Of a stretch of 64,000 bases of DNA, positions 35,801-48,404 are shown in pieces. Source of the DNA: Strix aluco (Eukaryota > Chordata > Aves > Strigiformes > Strigidae). The translations under genes and the position numbers were made by a program. The stretch spans positions 63,128,984 through 63,192,983 of the forward strand of contig NC_133933.1 of assembly GCF_031877795.1 (NCBI RefSeq). Reading direction: 5' to 3'. The notes under the pieces were generated by a model, which was not told the origin of the DNA, searched no databases, and saw only the letters and a list, made by a program, of their open reading frames with translations. How positions within the stretch are numbered: position 1 is the stretch's first letter; every line of letters begins with the position of its first letter.

Positions 35801-36958
35801 ATGAAACCTTGGCCCTATTGAAATCATAAGCAAACCGTCTGCTGGGTGTTTTAATGTGCTCACAAGGAACATAATAGGCAAGGACTCTTATGAAATGCTC
35901 TGTTCTTACAAAGCCTGATAGTACATGTGCAAATGAATCTGATACTGACACAAGATAGGCACTATAATAAAAGGGTTATAAATTATAATATTACTGTGGA
36001 CTGAAGCAAAGAACAAGACTTGAGGTATTTTGAGAACTGCAGATCTATGCAAAGTTTAAATGAAATGCAGCAAGTTGAAGAGGAGGTGCGGAATCAGAAG
36101 CAAAAGGCAGAATCCATTCAGGCTTGCCTGACAGAATATGGCAGTAAAAAATAGCATGAGCAAACACTAGCTAAATTGGTAAAAAGGTAATGTGTATATT
36201 GGGAGTAAAATAGTGCTAGAGAAAAATTGGACCCTTCTGTAAAGGAAGGGAAACAGATATTGATGACTGCAATGACACTAAAATAAAATTTAAAAATAAT
36301 TAAAACTTTGCAGTACAAAATGTAACAGAGTTAAGTCGGGCAAGGAAGATGTGAAAATATACACATCATCCATTCATGGTCATACATGCCCACTGGGTTT
36401 TAGAAGAATGTGATGCAGTTACAGCAATGCTGTCACTTTGGTAAACGTTAGAGAGCAGGTGTGGAGGGGTTGGTTGTTGATACCTATAAAACGAAGAGGT
36501 TGATACTTGTCATAATCATCCTGTCACCCAAAACTTGTCTTTGAAAACTGTTGGAACCGATGTTAAAGAAAATATTTGAACTCAAATGTTAAAGGAACCT
36601 TCAGATAAGATTTAATACATTTCTCAACTAACAACTCTTTCTAAATAACTTTTCAAAATGTCATGGATGAAAGAAACTCATGCTATAAAAATGAAACTTG
36701 GAGTTTAAAAGAATGCTAAAGCTGAAAACTGCACATGCGTTAAAAGTTAGAAAAAGTTATAATTAAATTTTTACCTCCCCTGTATGGGACACACAGTACT
36801 CAATGAACAGCTGTTTCTTCTTTCTTTTAAGTGTATTGCTCCAGGTCTTTCTCACCATATGCTGTTCTGAAGACAAAATTCATTCTTTTGGAGAGTTTTC
36901 GATGGTATTGATCACAGTCATATTAAATTCTAAAATCAACTCTCTGGTGAAGAGGTGA

Positions 36959-37020
36959 TTTTTTTTTTTTTTTTTCCCATTTTTACAGACGGGGAACTGA
37001 GGCATCACTGTAAAAAGTTT
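36959..37020 (-). repeat. T-run plus MIR-like core fragment
   Basis: A T-run ends near 36975 and is followed by 'cccatttttacagacggggaactgaggcatc', close to the MIR core on the minus strand ('cccattttacagatgaggaaactgaggca'). Only the core is recognisable. Confidence 0.5.
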
Positions 37021-38679
37021 GAGTGGCCTGTTTATGATGCCTGTAGGTTAAATTTTCTGAAACTACAGCTTCTGAAAATACCTTCAAAGCCTGTCTCTCA
37101 TCAAATTCAAGAGAGTTGCAGTTGTAGATAGGCAGTTTCCTCTTTAAATCCCATGATTTCAAGTCAGGAAATGAGGGATGTGTTAAATCGTTAGATTTTG
37201 AACATTTTTTGTTTTACTGAAAAACTGTGACAGATGCAGGGAGAAAATCCAGCTCTGCCTGAGCAGCACACAGCTACCTTAATGGTAAGACCACCTTCTT
37301 CTTTGTTCACTACTCATACAGTAAGTAAAGCATATGGTCCTGTAGCACACAACAGCCCCTTCACTGCGCTGCTCTCGACTGATCCCTAGAGCAGGCCCAT
37401 CCACTGCCTGTGAGGACAAAAGTGTGTGACCTTGTATTTAAAGACTGATACAGTTATATCTGTAAAGGAGACACGTATCATGTTGCAAGTATAAGCTTAA
37501 TTCCAACAGCTCTTAACTTCTGCAGTGGTAATGTTTCTTAAACCTGGGGAAGAGCTAGCTGTTTAGTTTTGTTTTGCCTTGCAGAAATATGTTGACAGCC
37601 ACTGAGTCAGTGGTAGATGTCTTCACCTTTAGCTGCACTTCCACAGATGGTTGGGATCTAATCTGAAGAGAGTCAAGAATAGCAGTGGTGAGTTGCCAGC
37701 CTCTGCAGAGACCGGCCAGTGCGTGGGATGAGACATACTTCCTCACTGGATCTGTCTTCTCCAACCCTAAAGATGATCAGAGGACTCTATTGTTTGCTCT
37801 TTCCCGAGGACCTTGGAGGGAGGAGGGAACAGGCAGCTCTGACAGCTAGGGTGGGTCTCTCTGGATTGACCCAGTAGTTTGCCCAGGGATCTTTACTGCC
37901 CTCTCATATTCAGTATCTCCAGTCCTTGATCATGATGCCTGACTTGAAGCATCCACAGTAAGTTCTGAGTATGCCCAGGTCCCTTGTTACCCATACCCAG
38001 TGACCACAGCCCCCTCAGTTACAGCGTTGTGTGGGTCACCTACAGCCCCTGTTGACTGGAGTTAGAGCGGTATCTCAGGCTCCTTATCCCTCCACCTTTC
38101 TGAAGTGGGAGGATGTCACCTGGGGGTAAGAGGAGCCGCTCACCTGGAGAGGATAAGGAGGAGGAAAGAGACAGCAGGCTGGTTAGAAGAAGGGAAGGAA
38201 TGATGAAGTGGCCATGAGGCTCAGTCTCCTAACACACACACAAGAAACCTCCACCACTTGGAGGTCACTGGTCCAGAGGACAGAGACTCTTCAGCCTGTA
38301 TCCATGTCACCTCCTGACCTTGTTTCCTCCTCTTCCCTTCAACTCTTCCTGACTCCTTTCTGTCTCCACTGCTTTTTTTAACCTATTGTCCCTCTTCCTT
38401 TGTCCCGTGAGGCTGCCTCACCGTGCACCTTGTAACTCCTCTGATGAAGTCTTGCTGTGCTGCTTACGTGCTCCCATTTCTCACTCCTGTGCTCCTCATG
38501 GTCTGGTGACATTCAGGTGCGCTTTCTCGCACACCTCACCTTTCCTGAATGTCCAGTGTCACCCTGGCAAATAAAAATACCTCTTGAATACCATGCTTTA
38601 GGGCAGAGAATTTTAAAGTGTTTTATGTAAGAACATAAACGATGTATTTTTCTGTGACCTCATTCTAAGACATAGCTGA

Positions 38680-38790
38680 ACTGCTTCTGCTGAATTTTCC
38701 AGAGAATTTCAGCCTCAGGCATACATAAGGCCTGGAAAATTTCAGCCTAAATGCTTGAAGTTTGGCAAAGTTTATATGCACCTGAAAGTA
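38680..38790. repeat. Possible old sauropsid interspersed repeat
   Basis: 'aatttcagcct' occurs twice about 37 bp apart and is followed by 'gtttggcaaagttta'. This resembles a repeat I recall from reptile and bird introns. The family is unnamed here and the call is weak. Confidence 0.25.
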
Positions 38791-40091
38791 GTCTTAATAA
38801 TGGAAAGTGTCAGACTGTTTTAGCTGTGTACCTATCTGCATTGTTTTATAATTATATTTAAGTGTTGGATGCAGAACTTAAAATATTACACCCAAAATGA
38901 ATTAAAATTGCAGTTGAGTAAATGTTGTTATTTGAGTTGAGACCTGGAAGTAATACCCTGAAACAGAAGATGGTGGCAGTGAACAGTGCTGCTGGGCTTC
39001 ATGAGAATCTCGTGAAGGAAATTCAAGACTTGCTTTGAACAAGGATTTATATTTGAGATGAATATGACAGGTGATGCACAGAATGAACATTAAAGTACAG
39101 AAATAAACAGATAAAATATCTTGGTCTATAAAAGGAAATTTAAGTTGCCCTCTGGGACCCTGTAAGAAGGAATCTCTAGTTCATCTGCTGAACCTTTGGG
39201 TTTGTGTTGCTTTTAGTTAAAAGTGTGGTGAGAGTGCATGATGGCCTAAAAAAATAAATAAAAATGAGAGTGTTGTTATGGGTCAGGTGGCCTCAAGTGG
39301 TTGGGGAACCATTGATTTTGGAAAGTATGAAATATAAGTAGTACATTGCCCAGGGATGTTTAGTGGTGAAAAATAGAAACTTCTAATCTGACCACAAAGA
39401 AGCCAAATAATAAAGGGAAAATTGCTGAGTAATACTCACCCAAAATTAGAAGTGAATGTGCAGTTTGCTATGGTGGCAAAAAAGGGCTGTCCTCTTCTGA
39501 AGTGAAATGGAGGCGTTGTGTGAGGAGGAGGAGGTGGTTGTCATTTCCACCTCCTCAGGTGTAGTGTGCCCACATTTGGAATACTTTATTTGCTTGGGTG
39601 ATATTCCTGGCAAACAGTATTGGTAAAAGGGTGCGAAGAGCCTGTGGAAAAAAGTGAGAAGGTTACTTGCAGGAAAGAAAGAGTAAGAACAATGTAATAG
39701 TTCATTAAGCAGTGACTACTTTGGAGAGCACATACTTTGTGTGTATAGGGGAAAAAAGCCATAGTGTGTTAGTAGTACAAACAGCAATAATGAGAAGAAA
39801 CAGGGATGGGAGGGGGGAAATGTAATTTATTGTCATAATAACTATTGCATCAGAATGTAATAGCCAGAAATGACTTGTAGAAGCTGTGTTACGTAGGAGG
39901 CTTTAAAATGAACCTGGTCAACAGTACACTGTAGGAAAACATGTACGAAATGTGCTACGGGAAGGAATCCTGTTCCTGGTAGGGGGTGGGCTGGCTGGAT
40001 GAATTAATAGGTCATTTTCCTTGGGAGGAGGAAGGGGGGGAGGATATGTCTCTTTCATGAAGATGAGATTGTGATAGGCTTTTTAAAAGCT

Positions 40092-40107
40092 CCCCCCCCC
40101 CCCCCCC
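40092..40107 (+). repeat. C16 homopolymer
   Basis: Sixteen consecutive C in AT-rich intron, flanked by T runs, about 870 bp before exon 2. Length may be uncertain. Confidence 0.85.
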
Positions 40108-40974
40108 TTTCTTCCATGAATATAACCAGCACTCAGGAATTAAAAAATGGATGTCATATTAACAATACAGTGCTGTGCTTGACAAAGTATGATATTTTTT
40201 CTGGTTCAGTTAGTCCTTAGTAATAAAACATGAGAGTAATACCACACAATGGTTGACACCTGTCCTGAAACTGTTACAGTGCTTGGTAAGTGCTGCCAAA
40301 AAGTCTAAAAATAAAACTTCTCTCCCTTGCTTCCCCTCCCCCTCCATCAGTGACTGCACTTTGGATTTTCTGAGGTCTATTAAGGAGGCAAATAAACTTC
40401 CATGTAAAATGTGGGTTATGACTTGCCTTTTGATCTGGAAACTTACTAATGCAAACGATAGCAATATGAAAGCGATGAAATATAGCGTTCTGTATGCATT
40501 GCACTTCTTGGAAAATTTATTTTCTTTCCACTTTCCCTTTTTTTCAAGGTAAGAAAACAGATGTTTTCTCAAGGTTAAATGGCTTGTCCACTACTTGTGT
40601 CAGTCTTGATAGACATGGTTTTATTTATGTTTAAACATTAAAGTCAGTGATGCTAATCAGTTTACAACAGTATACTTAATTATTTCTTAATCTGAAATTT
40701 ATTGGGCAGTTTTTCTGTAGGTAAGAGACAAACTGAAGTTTGAGTGCGAAGTTATTATTGTTTTTTAAATGCAAATGGAAGTCCCAAACTCAGCGTTCAA
40801 AAACTCACCTAATTAATATGAGAACCAGGGTATGGTACTTTGCCTGTTTGTATGTCCAGTCAGTATTTGATGTATTGAGAAAACACACGTGTAGTTTGTC
40901 TGCAGTAAGCATGACTGTTCCGACCTTTTCCTTTCCATATCTTGAAGTATTTCTTTGCTTGTGTTTAACAACAG

Positions 40975-41169
40975 GGCAGCCCAATGGATCCAATGGTCAT
41001 GAAGAGACCTCAGTTGTACGGCATGGGCAATAATCCTCACTCTCAGGCGCAGCAGAGCAGCCCCTACCCTGGGCAGTCCTACGGCCCTCCTGGCCCCCAG
41101 CGCTATCCCGTGGGAATGCAGGGCCGAGCCCCGGCAGCCATGGGAGGAATGCAGTATCCACAGCAACAG
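40975..41169 (+). CDS. ARID1B: ARID1B exon 2 (65 codons)
   Basis: The exon begins after AACAACAG at 40974 and ends before GTTTGTGG at 41170. It is 195 nt, phase 0 at both ends, the same size as human ARID1B exon 2. It continues directly from exon 1 as [22 protein letters not shown] and runs through [23 protein letters not shown] to GMQYPQQQ, a Pro/Gln/Gly/Tyr-rich block that differs from human by only a few residues in my recollection. ARID1A has a related but distinct block (SPMDQMGKMRPQ), so the paralogue is clear. The segment belongs to the disordered N-terminal half that precedes the ARID DNA-binding domain. The donor GTTTGT departs from GTRAGT and may be weak; reading through it adds 24 residues before a stop at 41239. 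Confidence 0.96.
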
Positions 41170-42480
41170 GTTTGTGGAGGATTTTTCTGTGTTGCTTTGG
41201 TTTCCCTCCTCTCCTTTGCTTCCTTTCTGACACTGTGGTAATACAGAGGGCACAAGAAACAAAAAAAAAAATCAGAAATAAGTGTTTCTCGTGCAGAAGG
41301 AGGGTGAAGGACTGTTTTAAAAGTAAACATATTATGTTGACAACGTGAATGTTTTCTGAAACCTCATACAGTCAGAAAAGAGTTTAGTCTGTTGCTGGTA
41401 TCTTTTTGAAGTGAGAAGTATGTCAAACGCCATAATTTTTCTTTTTTCTAGTTGACATCATTTAGCCTTGTATGTTTTTCGTTTTTGGGTTTTTTGTGGG
41501 TTCATATTTGTTTGTGGGGTTTTTTAAAATTCTCTTTATCTCTGGCTTAGATTTGCTTAAATGTAAGTTGAAAACGTAGAGCTGACATCAGTGCAGCAAG
41601 ACTAGTGTCCAGTGCATACAAAAGTGTTATGTATTTATATCAGCTGTTTGTTGTTGTGTTGGGGTTTTTTGTTTGTTTGGTTTTTTTCTCTCTTCCTTTT
41701 AGTAGGAGCCTGTAGCTTTTCCCATTTTTTCCCCTAAGTCAGGATGGTTTTTTTTTATATCAGAGGATATAGAAATGTAGGAATCTCCTTTTATCTACTT
41801 GGATTTCATTGTTGAAAGTGACCTCTTCTGCCTTTTTCCTACCCTTTTAAAAAAGGTCAGTTCCAATGTTCATACCATATACTAAGGAGGATACAGCAGT
41901 TTTCTAGAGGTGGGGATAAGCCAAGGTTATCAAGAAGTTACGTTTTACTAATTTTTTTTTTTAATTAGGAATGTGAGTGTAGACAATGGGAGCTCTATAC
42001 TTTGAGCACAACAGAGTAATAGCTTGATCATTAATGGGAAAGAACACTTACACAACTGACTAGTGGCAGATTAGCTTTTTTTATGTACTTTATTGTTAAA
42101 TATAGAGAAGAAAAGAAAATTTTGGACTCCCTGGCAGATAGGTGCCTGTCTAATTTTTGTTATCACCCATTCACCAGGACAGGCTGTTAATCGGGTGGTT
42201 AATTAAATAACAGTTTCAAATATTGTAGTTGGGTGAATAGTACCATTATTGACAGTCTTATTTTTTATTCTTTTCTGTTGTTAAATAGATACTTGTAAGG
42301 AAGAGATTGTTTAGTTTAGAAATGTCAAACAATATATTTGGTTGCTAGATTCAGACAGCAAAGCATTTTGTCAGTTGTAAAAGGAGGAGAAATTGAAAAA
42401 AGGAGGCTTTATTTTTCTCTGTGTAGCTGGAGCCAAAATGAAGTTATTAAAACATATTTTTAATTTTAAAATGAGTTATT

Positions 42481-42730
42481 CTTCGTTATGTGGAGATGAG
42501 TGTTGAATTTTCACTTCATTTGCTAATTGCTTGATAATTGTAAATTACCCGTCAGCAGGCAGTGACCTGGCACAGCGATTGGCTGCCGGCCCTATCCGTC
42601 TTCTCACAGCATTAATATAATTGGCTGAGCAGCAGCACAGTTCGGAGCACTAATGCTCTTTGGGGAAAAAGTGAGAGGATAATTATGACATTGAATTTTT
42701 ATTGAACGGACATCACCACCTAGGCATGAT
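42481..42730. promoter_or_regulatory. Complex intron 2 segment, candidate conserved enhancer
   Basis: The stretch combines homeodomain-type cores (GCTAATTGCTTGATAATTG, GCATTAATATAATTGG, GGATAATTATGAC) with GC-balanced unique sequence (CAGCGATTGGCTGCCGGCCC, TTCGGAGCACTAATGC) about 1.3 kb after exon 2. There is no coding frame or repeat signature. Developmental chromatin genes often carry conserved enhancers in early introns. The call is by texture only. Confidence 0.35.
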
Positions 42731-45719
42731 TTTGTTTTGGACAGCCTCCAAAGCTTCGTGTGTTTGGTTTGTGAACCTCTAATGATCTGAATCCAGTTCT
42801 TTTCATATTGCTCATATATTACCACCTTTCTACAAAGGATTAAAATGCAGGAATGCAGGTTTGTAAATTGAATTGCCAACTTACCAGCTGAGTGGTAAGT
42901 TGTCTTTGGCACAGGATGCCACAGTTTGATTCCTGGCTGGATTTTTACTCCTGTGACATGAATATTAAATAATGAGAGCCTAGCTATGCTTGTTAAAATT
43001 GGCTGTGTAGCATGTATCTACTTCTAGATATAATAGATATAAAATAAATAATATTGCCAGAAGTTTCAGAAGATGAATCTCAGCACTTTCTGGAAATTGG
43101 AGTCCTTTACAGTGTCACATTGAATTTGTCAAGATAGCAGGGCACTTCCAAAAACTTGAATGGTTAAAAAATACTGGGCCTTAAACACATACACTGCTTG
43201 GATTTAAGTATTGTGCAGAGAGAGCATTGGGTAGATGGATTATGAGGGCGGAAGTGCCACACTGTAGGAAGAGTGGGAAACATCAATGGGAGAGGTTGTT
43301 CTTAAAATATTTTAAGTTATAGTCTGCTGTTGCCCAAAGATAGCCGAGGGTGTCAGTTCTGTTTCCTTGGATGAAACGAGCAGGCTTTTTGTTAGACTGT
43401 GAAGATTTTTTGAATTTTGAAGAAGACCTTGAAATGTTAAGTCTGGCTCTTTGTCAGCAAGTGTTGTGGCTTGAGGTTAGAACTATGGGACTTGACAGAT
43501 TTTAACTTGCAGGCTCTGCTGCAGGATGCTGCAAATGAAGAAATAAAGATGAAAAACAACACCCTAAAGATCCAGCTAAAATTAATGGAAATGGTAGCAA
43601 TGAAGATAATTGTCTATATGTAGGTAGCTGGTCCATGTCATGTTGCAACAGAATAGTGTGTTCCAGCCTTCAGCCCAGAGGTGGAAAAGCTTGCTTGTGG
43701 TAAGAGAGGCCTCTGGCATAAGCAGCGAAAGATTAAAGAGGACGAAAAAGATGAAACGTTATTACGTGCAGTCATTCTACGTATCTGCAGCATAGGTGTC
43801 AAGCATAGCCTGCTAACCTGTTGAAAAAGTGCTGTCTATGTAATGCTGCAGACATTCTCTTACAAGTAACTGTTTGGTCTAGGCATGCTTGATACCAAAC
43901 AGGAAAGTAAAATAAACCCCCCAATTTCTTAACATTCTCTGTGGGAATCACAGAATGTTGAAGTGAGTATAGAAAGTATGGGATATGCTTTGTGACATGA
44001 CTGCAAAGGATGCTGTGAAGAGAGAAAACAGGTCTCCTAAGCATTTGAGCTTGGAACTCATCTCTCATGAGTTATCAATGATGAGCCCTAGAACAAAACA
44101 CTAAGCCTTATATAAGGGGCAAAATCTGAAATGCAAACAATCTTGTTGCATTACTCACTAATATAACTAAAGATAAAGGGGTTGAGATATATACGTAGGC
44201 ATGTAGGAAAGAGGTAAAACCGTGATAAAGTTAATGGTAACCTGACGTTTTCTCTTTCTTCTCCAGTGCTTGACAACAGAGATCCAGATTTATCATGTGA
44301 ATATGGGTGACAGCTTGTTGTGACAAAATGTTAAGTGATTTGAAGAATGCTGCAGCATTTTGTCAAATTTTAAGGGCATGTCCAGTTAACTCAGTGTGAG
44401 TCAAACATATAAAGCATTTGGACTGATTGGGTAAAATCGTCTTAATGGATTAGGAGGTTAAAAACCAAATTATTCTGCACCTGTATAAAAGGGGAAGTAT
44501 AAGAAAGGAAGGTGTTACTAAAAGAGTCATACGCTTAATTTATAGGATTGCAACTTGACAGTTTATGTTTCTTTTGTCAGTAGGCATAAATATATATGGT
44601 GAATGAATGACTTAAAAATCTCTTTAGATGTTGTTAGGAAACTTTTGGGTTTTCGTCTCTTTCCTGTCCTTTCAGTGGGAGGGGAGGGGAAGGAGGCAAA
44701 GGAAAGCTGGGAGCAAGTTGGCCTGTGCCTATGTTGTCAGTCTTCAGCATGATTGAAATGCAAGTTGCAACAAGGCCAGTGTTTGCATCCCAAGGTTTTA
44801 AAATGCTGGTCTTGCATGTAAATCTTAATACTGCTATCTCATAATCTCATGTACTTTCTCTCTTGGTCTGCATGGGATGAATGTAATTTTAGGATTATTA
44901 GCACTCCTTACCCAGGACTCCAGGGAGATCACAGTATGTATGTAATACCCACTTACAGGGTTTGGAATGTAATGCCCAGTATAGGTTTTGTATGTATAGG
45001 AATGTGTATTTTCTGTGTATAGGAATGTAATACCCACATACAGGTTTTGGAAGTTTTCAGCAAAGTCTGAAGGCTTGGATTTATGAATATATTTGAAAGA
45101 ATTGAATGGTATGATGTGCCTGTTTAATCAGATGATTATTGCCTAATTGATTTTTTTTTTTTAGGATGCATTACAATTCCTTGTGTACTTGATGGACTGG
45201 AACATCAACTTATTGTGTAAATAGGATTGTGTTGCTATAATGCATAGTAAATTCTTTATGAAAGATAGTTGCGTGGATAGGTACAATAGCCATTCCTAAT
45301 AGCTGTTTAAAATGGAGTGTTTCAGTACTGATCATGCAGTTGTCTTAGTGCCTTGAGCCAGCTTGTAGTAAGTCAGTTATGAGGCTTGAACTCGGTCTAT
45401 TCTTTCTCCCTTTTTTGCTGTAGAAATACTCTAAGGTGAAAGGGTGCTAATCACTTGTCCCTTTAACATTTTTAATATTATTGATTTATAGGATTCAAAA
45501 ATAAATGTTGTCAGTGTTCCTGTAGGTTTAAGAGTAGTGGTACTGTAAATATGCAGAGAAACATTTTTCCTTTTTTTTTTTTTTTTCCTTTTTTAATGTA
45601 CAAATTATTTTGAGGATTAAGGAAAATATACTGCTTGCTTTTTCTTTTTTTTTTTTTTTTTAAGTCTTATGTGGCACGTTTCAACTTGGAGTAACTTTTT
45701 TAAAGGGGCAGAGAAGTTG

Positions 45720-45925
45720 TAAAACCTCTGGGAATGTGCAGCAAGGATTTATTGTAATGGAAACTGCAAGTCAACCAGAACTGCAGCAGCACCAATGCGA
45801 TTACCTCATTTAGGAAAGGGTTTACAGTGCTCATATTGGGTAATGTCCCGGATTGGAAATGTCGAATTTACGCCAAGGAAATCAATTGGCTGTTGGCTTG
45901 GCAGGTAGAGTTTTAAAGCTAGCAA
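45720..45925. promoter_or_regulatory. Complex intron 2 segment with NF1-like sites, candidate conserved element
   Basis: A unique-sequence block directly after the T-rich tracts, with CAATCCGG-type sequence on the minus strand, AATCAATTGGCTG and TTGGCTTGGCAG, the last resembling NF1 half sites. No coding frame is evident. Function is unproven. Confidence 0.25.
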
Positions 45926-46455
45926 ACACAAATGTGTTTACTACTGTGTGGCTGGTTGTGTGTGTATTACTTTTTCTGAAATTGTTTTAATTCTAGAAGA
46001 TTGCAGTATGCCAAGAAAGTGAGGCTTACTGTCCTGTTATGCTCTGAATCATTAACTTAACATGTGGATGCATACAGCGAATGCTAGTCAAGTGATACGT
46101 TTGTCGTCTTCTGTCTGTATAATTGCCCTTACCAGCTAGAGAATATTGAATAGATTGCAGTTTTTTGTGCTCCTAAGCAGCTTTTAGCACAGTTGATTTT
46201 AGTATTGGTTAAGGGAGCAGACACAGAAAATAAGCAACATTTTCATTTCTTAGCCTATTTATTTTGTGAGAACAGAGAATGAATCAATATGATTGAATCT
46301 CAGAAACAACCAGCAGAGGACAAAACATTGAGATGTGTTGCTTTTTCTTAAAGATTGATAGATGCATTTCATATACACACATAAAAAGGGAGTGTGAAGC
46401 TTTGATCAGATGTGCTTCAGAAGTATGTTTTTCCAGATTTTTTGTGTGATTTGCC

Positions 46456-46560
46456 TTGGGGTTTTTTGGGGGGGTTGTTTTTCTTTTGTTTTTTTGGGGT
46501 TTTTTTGGGTGTGTTGTATTTTGGGTTTTTTGTTTGTTTTGGTTATTTTGTTTTGCTTTT
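46456..46560 (+). repeat. T/G-only low-complexity island
   Basis: About 105 bp made almost only of T and G in alternating blocks such as TTGGGGTTTTTTGGGGGGG and TTTTTTTGGGG. The G blocks are spaced so that quadruplex pairing is possible on the sense strand. Similar, shorter islands recur at 41472-41526, 41646-41690, 60148-60213 and 60312-60368. Confidence 0.8.
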
Positions 46561-46787
46561 TTTCCTGGACACTTATTTGGAGCTCTCACTAGTAGATTAT
46601 GGACATCCTTAGTAATTCCTGGAAAGCAGAAAGGTTGAAATTCTTAAAGAGGAATCTTTTCCCAACTTCCTCTTCTATTAAAAACATGTAATTACTTTGA
46701 ATTAAAAGAATTCCTCAGTAAAATTATCTTTGAATGATACATCTGCCATCCCATTGAACTGCTATAAACTTCCAGAAAAAAAACCAT

Positions 46788-46812
46788 CAATAAAATAATA
46801 ATAATAATAATA
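46788..46812. repeat. AAT microsatellite
   Basis: Around six ATA/AAT units following an A-rich tract. Short and probably variable. Confidence 0.75.
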
Positions 46813-48404
46813 TACTTCCTGGAGAGTGTAAGGTTCGAATCCTTCCTTTTATGAATCAGAAAAAGGGACAAGCAGTCACAGCTATTTGTCTTCCTTGTAA
46901 GGTCATCTTTAAGAATGGATCTTTTGATGGTCAAGTGTTAATAATTGCAAAGAAAAGTTGCTGTTCTTTGTCATGTAAAGAAATGGGGTTTTTAAATTTC
47001 AGATTTAGGAAAATGCTAAATACTGTGCTTGTGCAGACTGTAGGAAAATGTTTAGTGTGGTTCTTTCTTTTGGGTATACTAAGCCTCATTGACTAAATTG
47101 AAAAAAAGGCTGCTACTTTAGTTCATGGCAGGATAAGGCTTTATGTTGTATTGTCTCCTTTAGAATTATCCCTTCTATTGAGTGTAATTCACTCTATAGA
47201 GGGAGGTGAGCACAGATTACAGATAATCACAGAATCAAATTTGACATAAGTTTGGGGTCTTTATGGTAGCTTAGCTCTTCATCTTAATGCTGGTCATCTG
47301 AGATTGTTTACCAAAGAAAATCCCTAAAGTAGCAGAATTGCATTATTATGGTAAATAGAAACATTTCAGTAGCTTCTATCATTTCTTTGAAACTGTGTGG
47401 AAAAAATGTAGGTTGAAAAGGAAAAAGAACAGATCCTTCAGCTGGCGAGAGAAAGCTTGGAAATGAGACGGGGTCGACATTTTTATCTGTTCAATTACTA
47501 TGTACTGATGTTCAGTAAATGCTAATTTTTACATCCATCCTGGAGTAAATGGCAATCTGCATTTGTACAGAAAGTGTGTAAGAGTCATCAATGTACTATG
47601 CCAAATAAAATGTATTTTTGTTACTGCTAAATGATTGTATTTCAGTTGGAATATTTAATAGCTATAATCACATTTGTTATTCTGTTTGGAACTGGGGGCA
47701 TGAGAGAGGAAAGCATGTGAACCCTGTGTGTTGGTGTTCTGAAAAAGGTTGCTGTTAAGGAAGCAGCAGTTATTTTGTTGTTGAGAACTTGGTTTGCTAG
47801 CAATATTAGCTGTCATTCTACACTGGAGTTAGGCAGGAAATAGATTTTGGTGATCAGAAGTGGAGAACAGAGGGCTGTTTGCTGCTTCACTAGGAAGATA
47901 CAAAATCATTTACTTATGAACAGCTCGTTTTACATGGCAGCAGGAGACATGAGTTTATTTACATTTGAAGTAAAATAAGCATCTTGCTTTAAGAAAAGGC
48001 TGCTGCATTACTCTATTCAACAGCTGCCATATAATGACTGCACTAGGAGGGTTTTAAAGTGTAGGTAAGGAATAATTAACTGTTACCCTAATATTGTAGT
48101 CATAGTAGTTTTCTTTTAATAATATTCATCAAAGAATAATTGACACTCCAAACTACTGAAATGACATCCAGACCTATCATGTGCATGCCTGGTAAGATTT
48201 TTGTAACCATACTTTCTGTAATGTCCCTGAGGGACAGCTCAGCTTTTTTTTTTTAAGTCTTGGTATAAATTTCTCAGAAGATACTATCAATTGTCTGTAA
48301 ATTTGAACTTAGTCGGAGGAAGTGAGGGAGGCAATAGTGTTTGCTTTTTTAAAAATAGGGAGTGTGTTTCCCACAACTTGAAAATAGGGCTGAAGATAAG
48401 AAGG

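Larger units (their letters stand above)
25720..40974 (+). other. Intron 1, distal part up to exon 2, no gene recognised
   Basis: AT-rich intron with a CR1-like end (26780-26900), hairpins at 28743-28775 and 34347-34373, MIR-like pieces (31381-31503, 36977-37020), an L2-like fragment (32640-32800), a complex segment (32085-32290), a GC-richer block at about 37300-38580 and C16 at 40092-40107. The acceptor is TTTAACAACAG at 40964-40974, with pyrimidine-rich DNA upstream. No additional exon is supported. Confidence 0.65.

Noticed and set aside
40813..41262. 149-codon minus-strand frame opposite exon 2
   Set aside because: It is the shadow of a conserved, stop-poor coding exon and ignores the exon boundaries.
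46828..46852. tRNA T-arm-like sequence 'aaggttcgaatcctt'
   Set aside because: The T-loop motif and four stem pairs are there, but no acceptor, D or anticodon arm can be folded around it and the upstream sequence is an A/T microsatellite. At most it is a scrap of a tRNA-derived SINE.
47221..47250. 'aatcacagaatca' as a CR1 end
   Set aside because: Only about 13 bases resemble the CR1 3' end and the following sequence does not continue the match.
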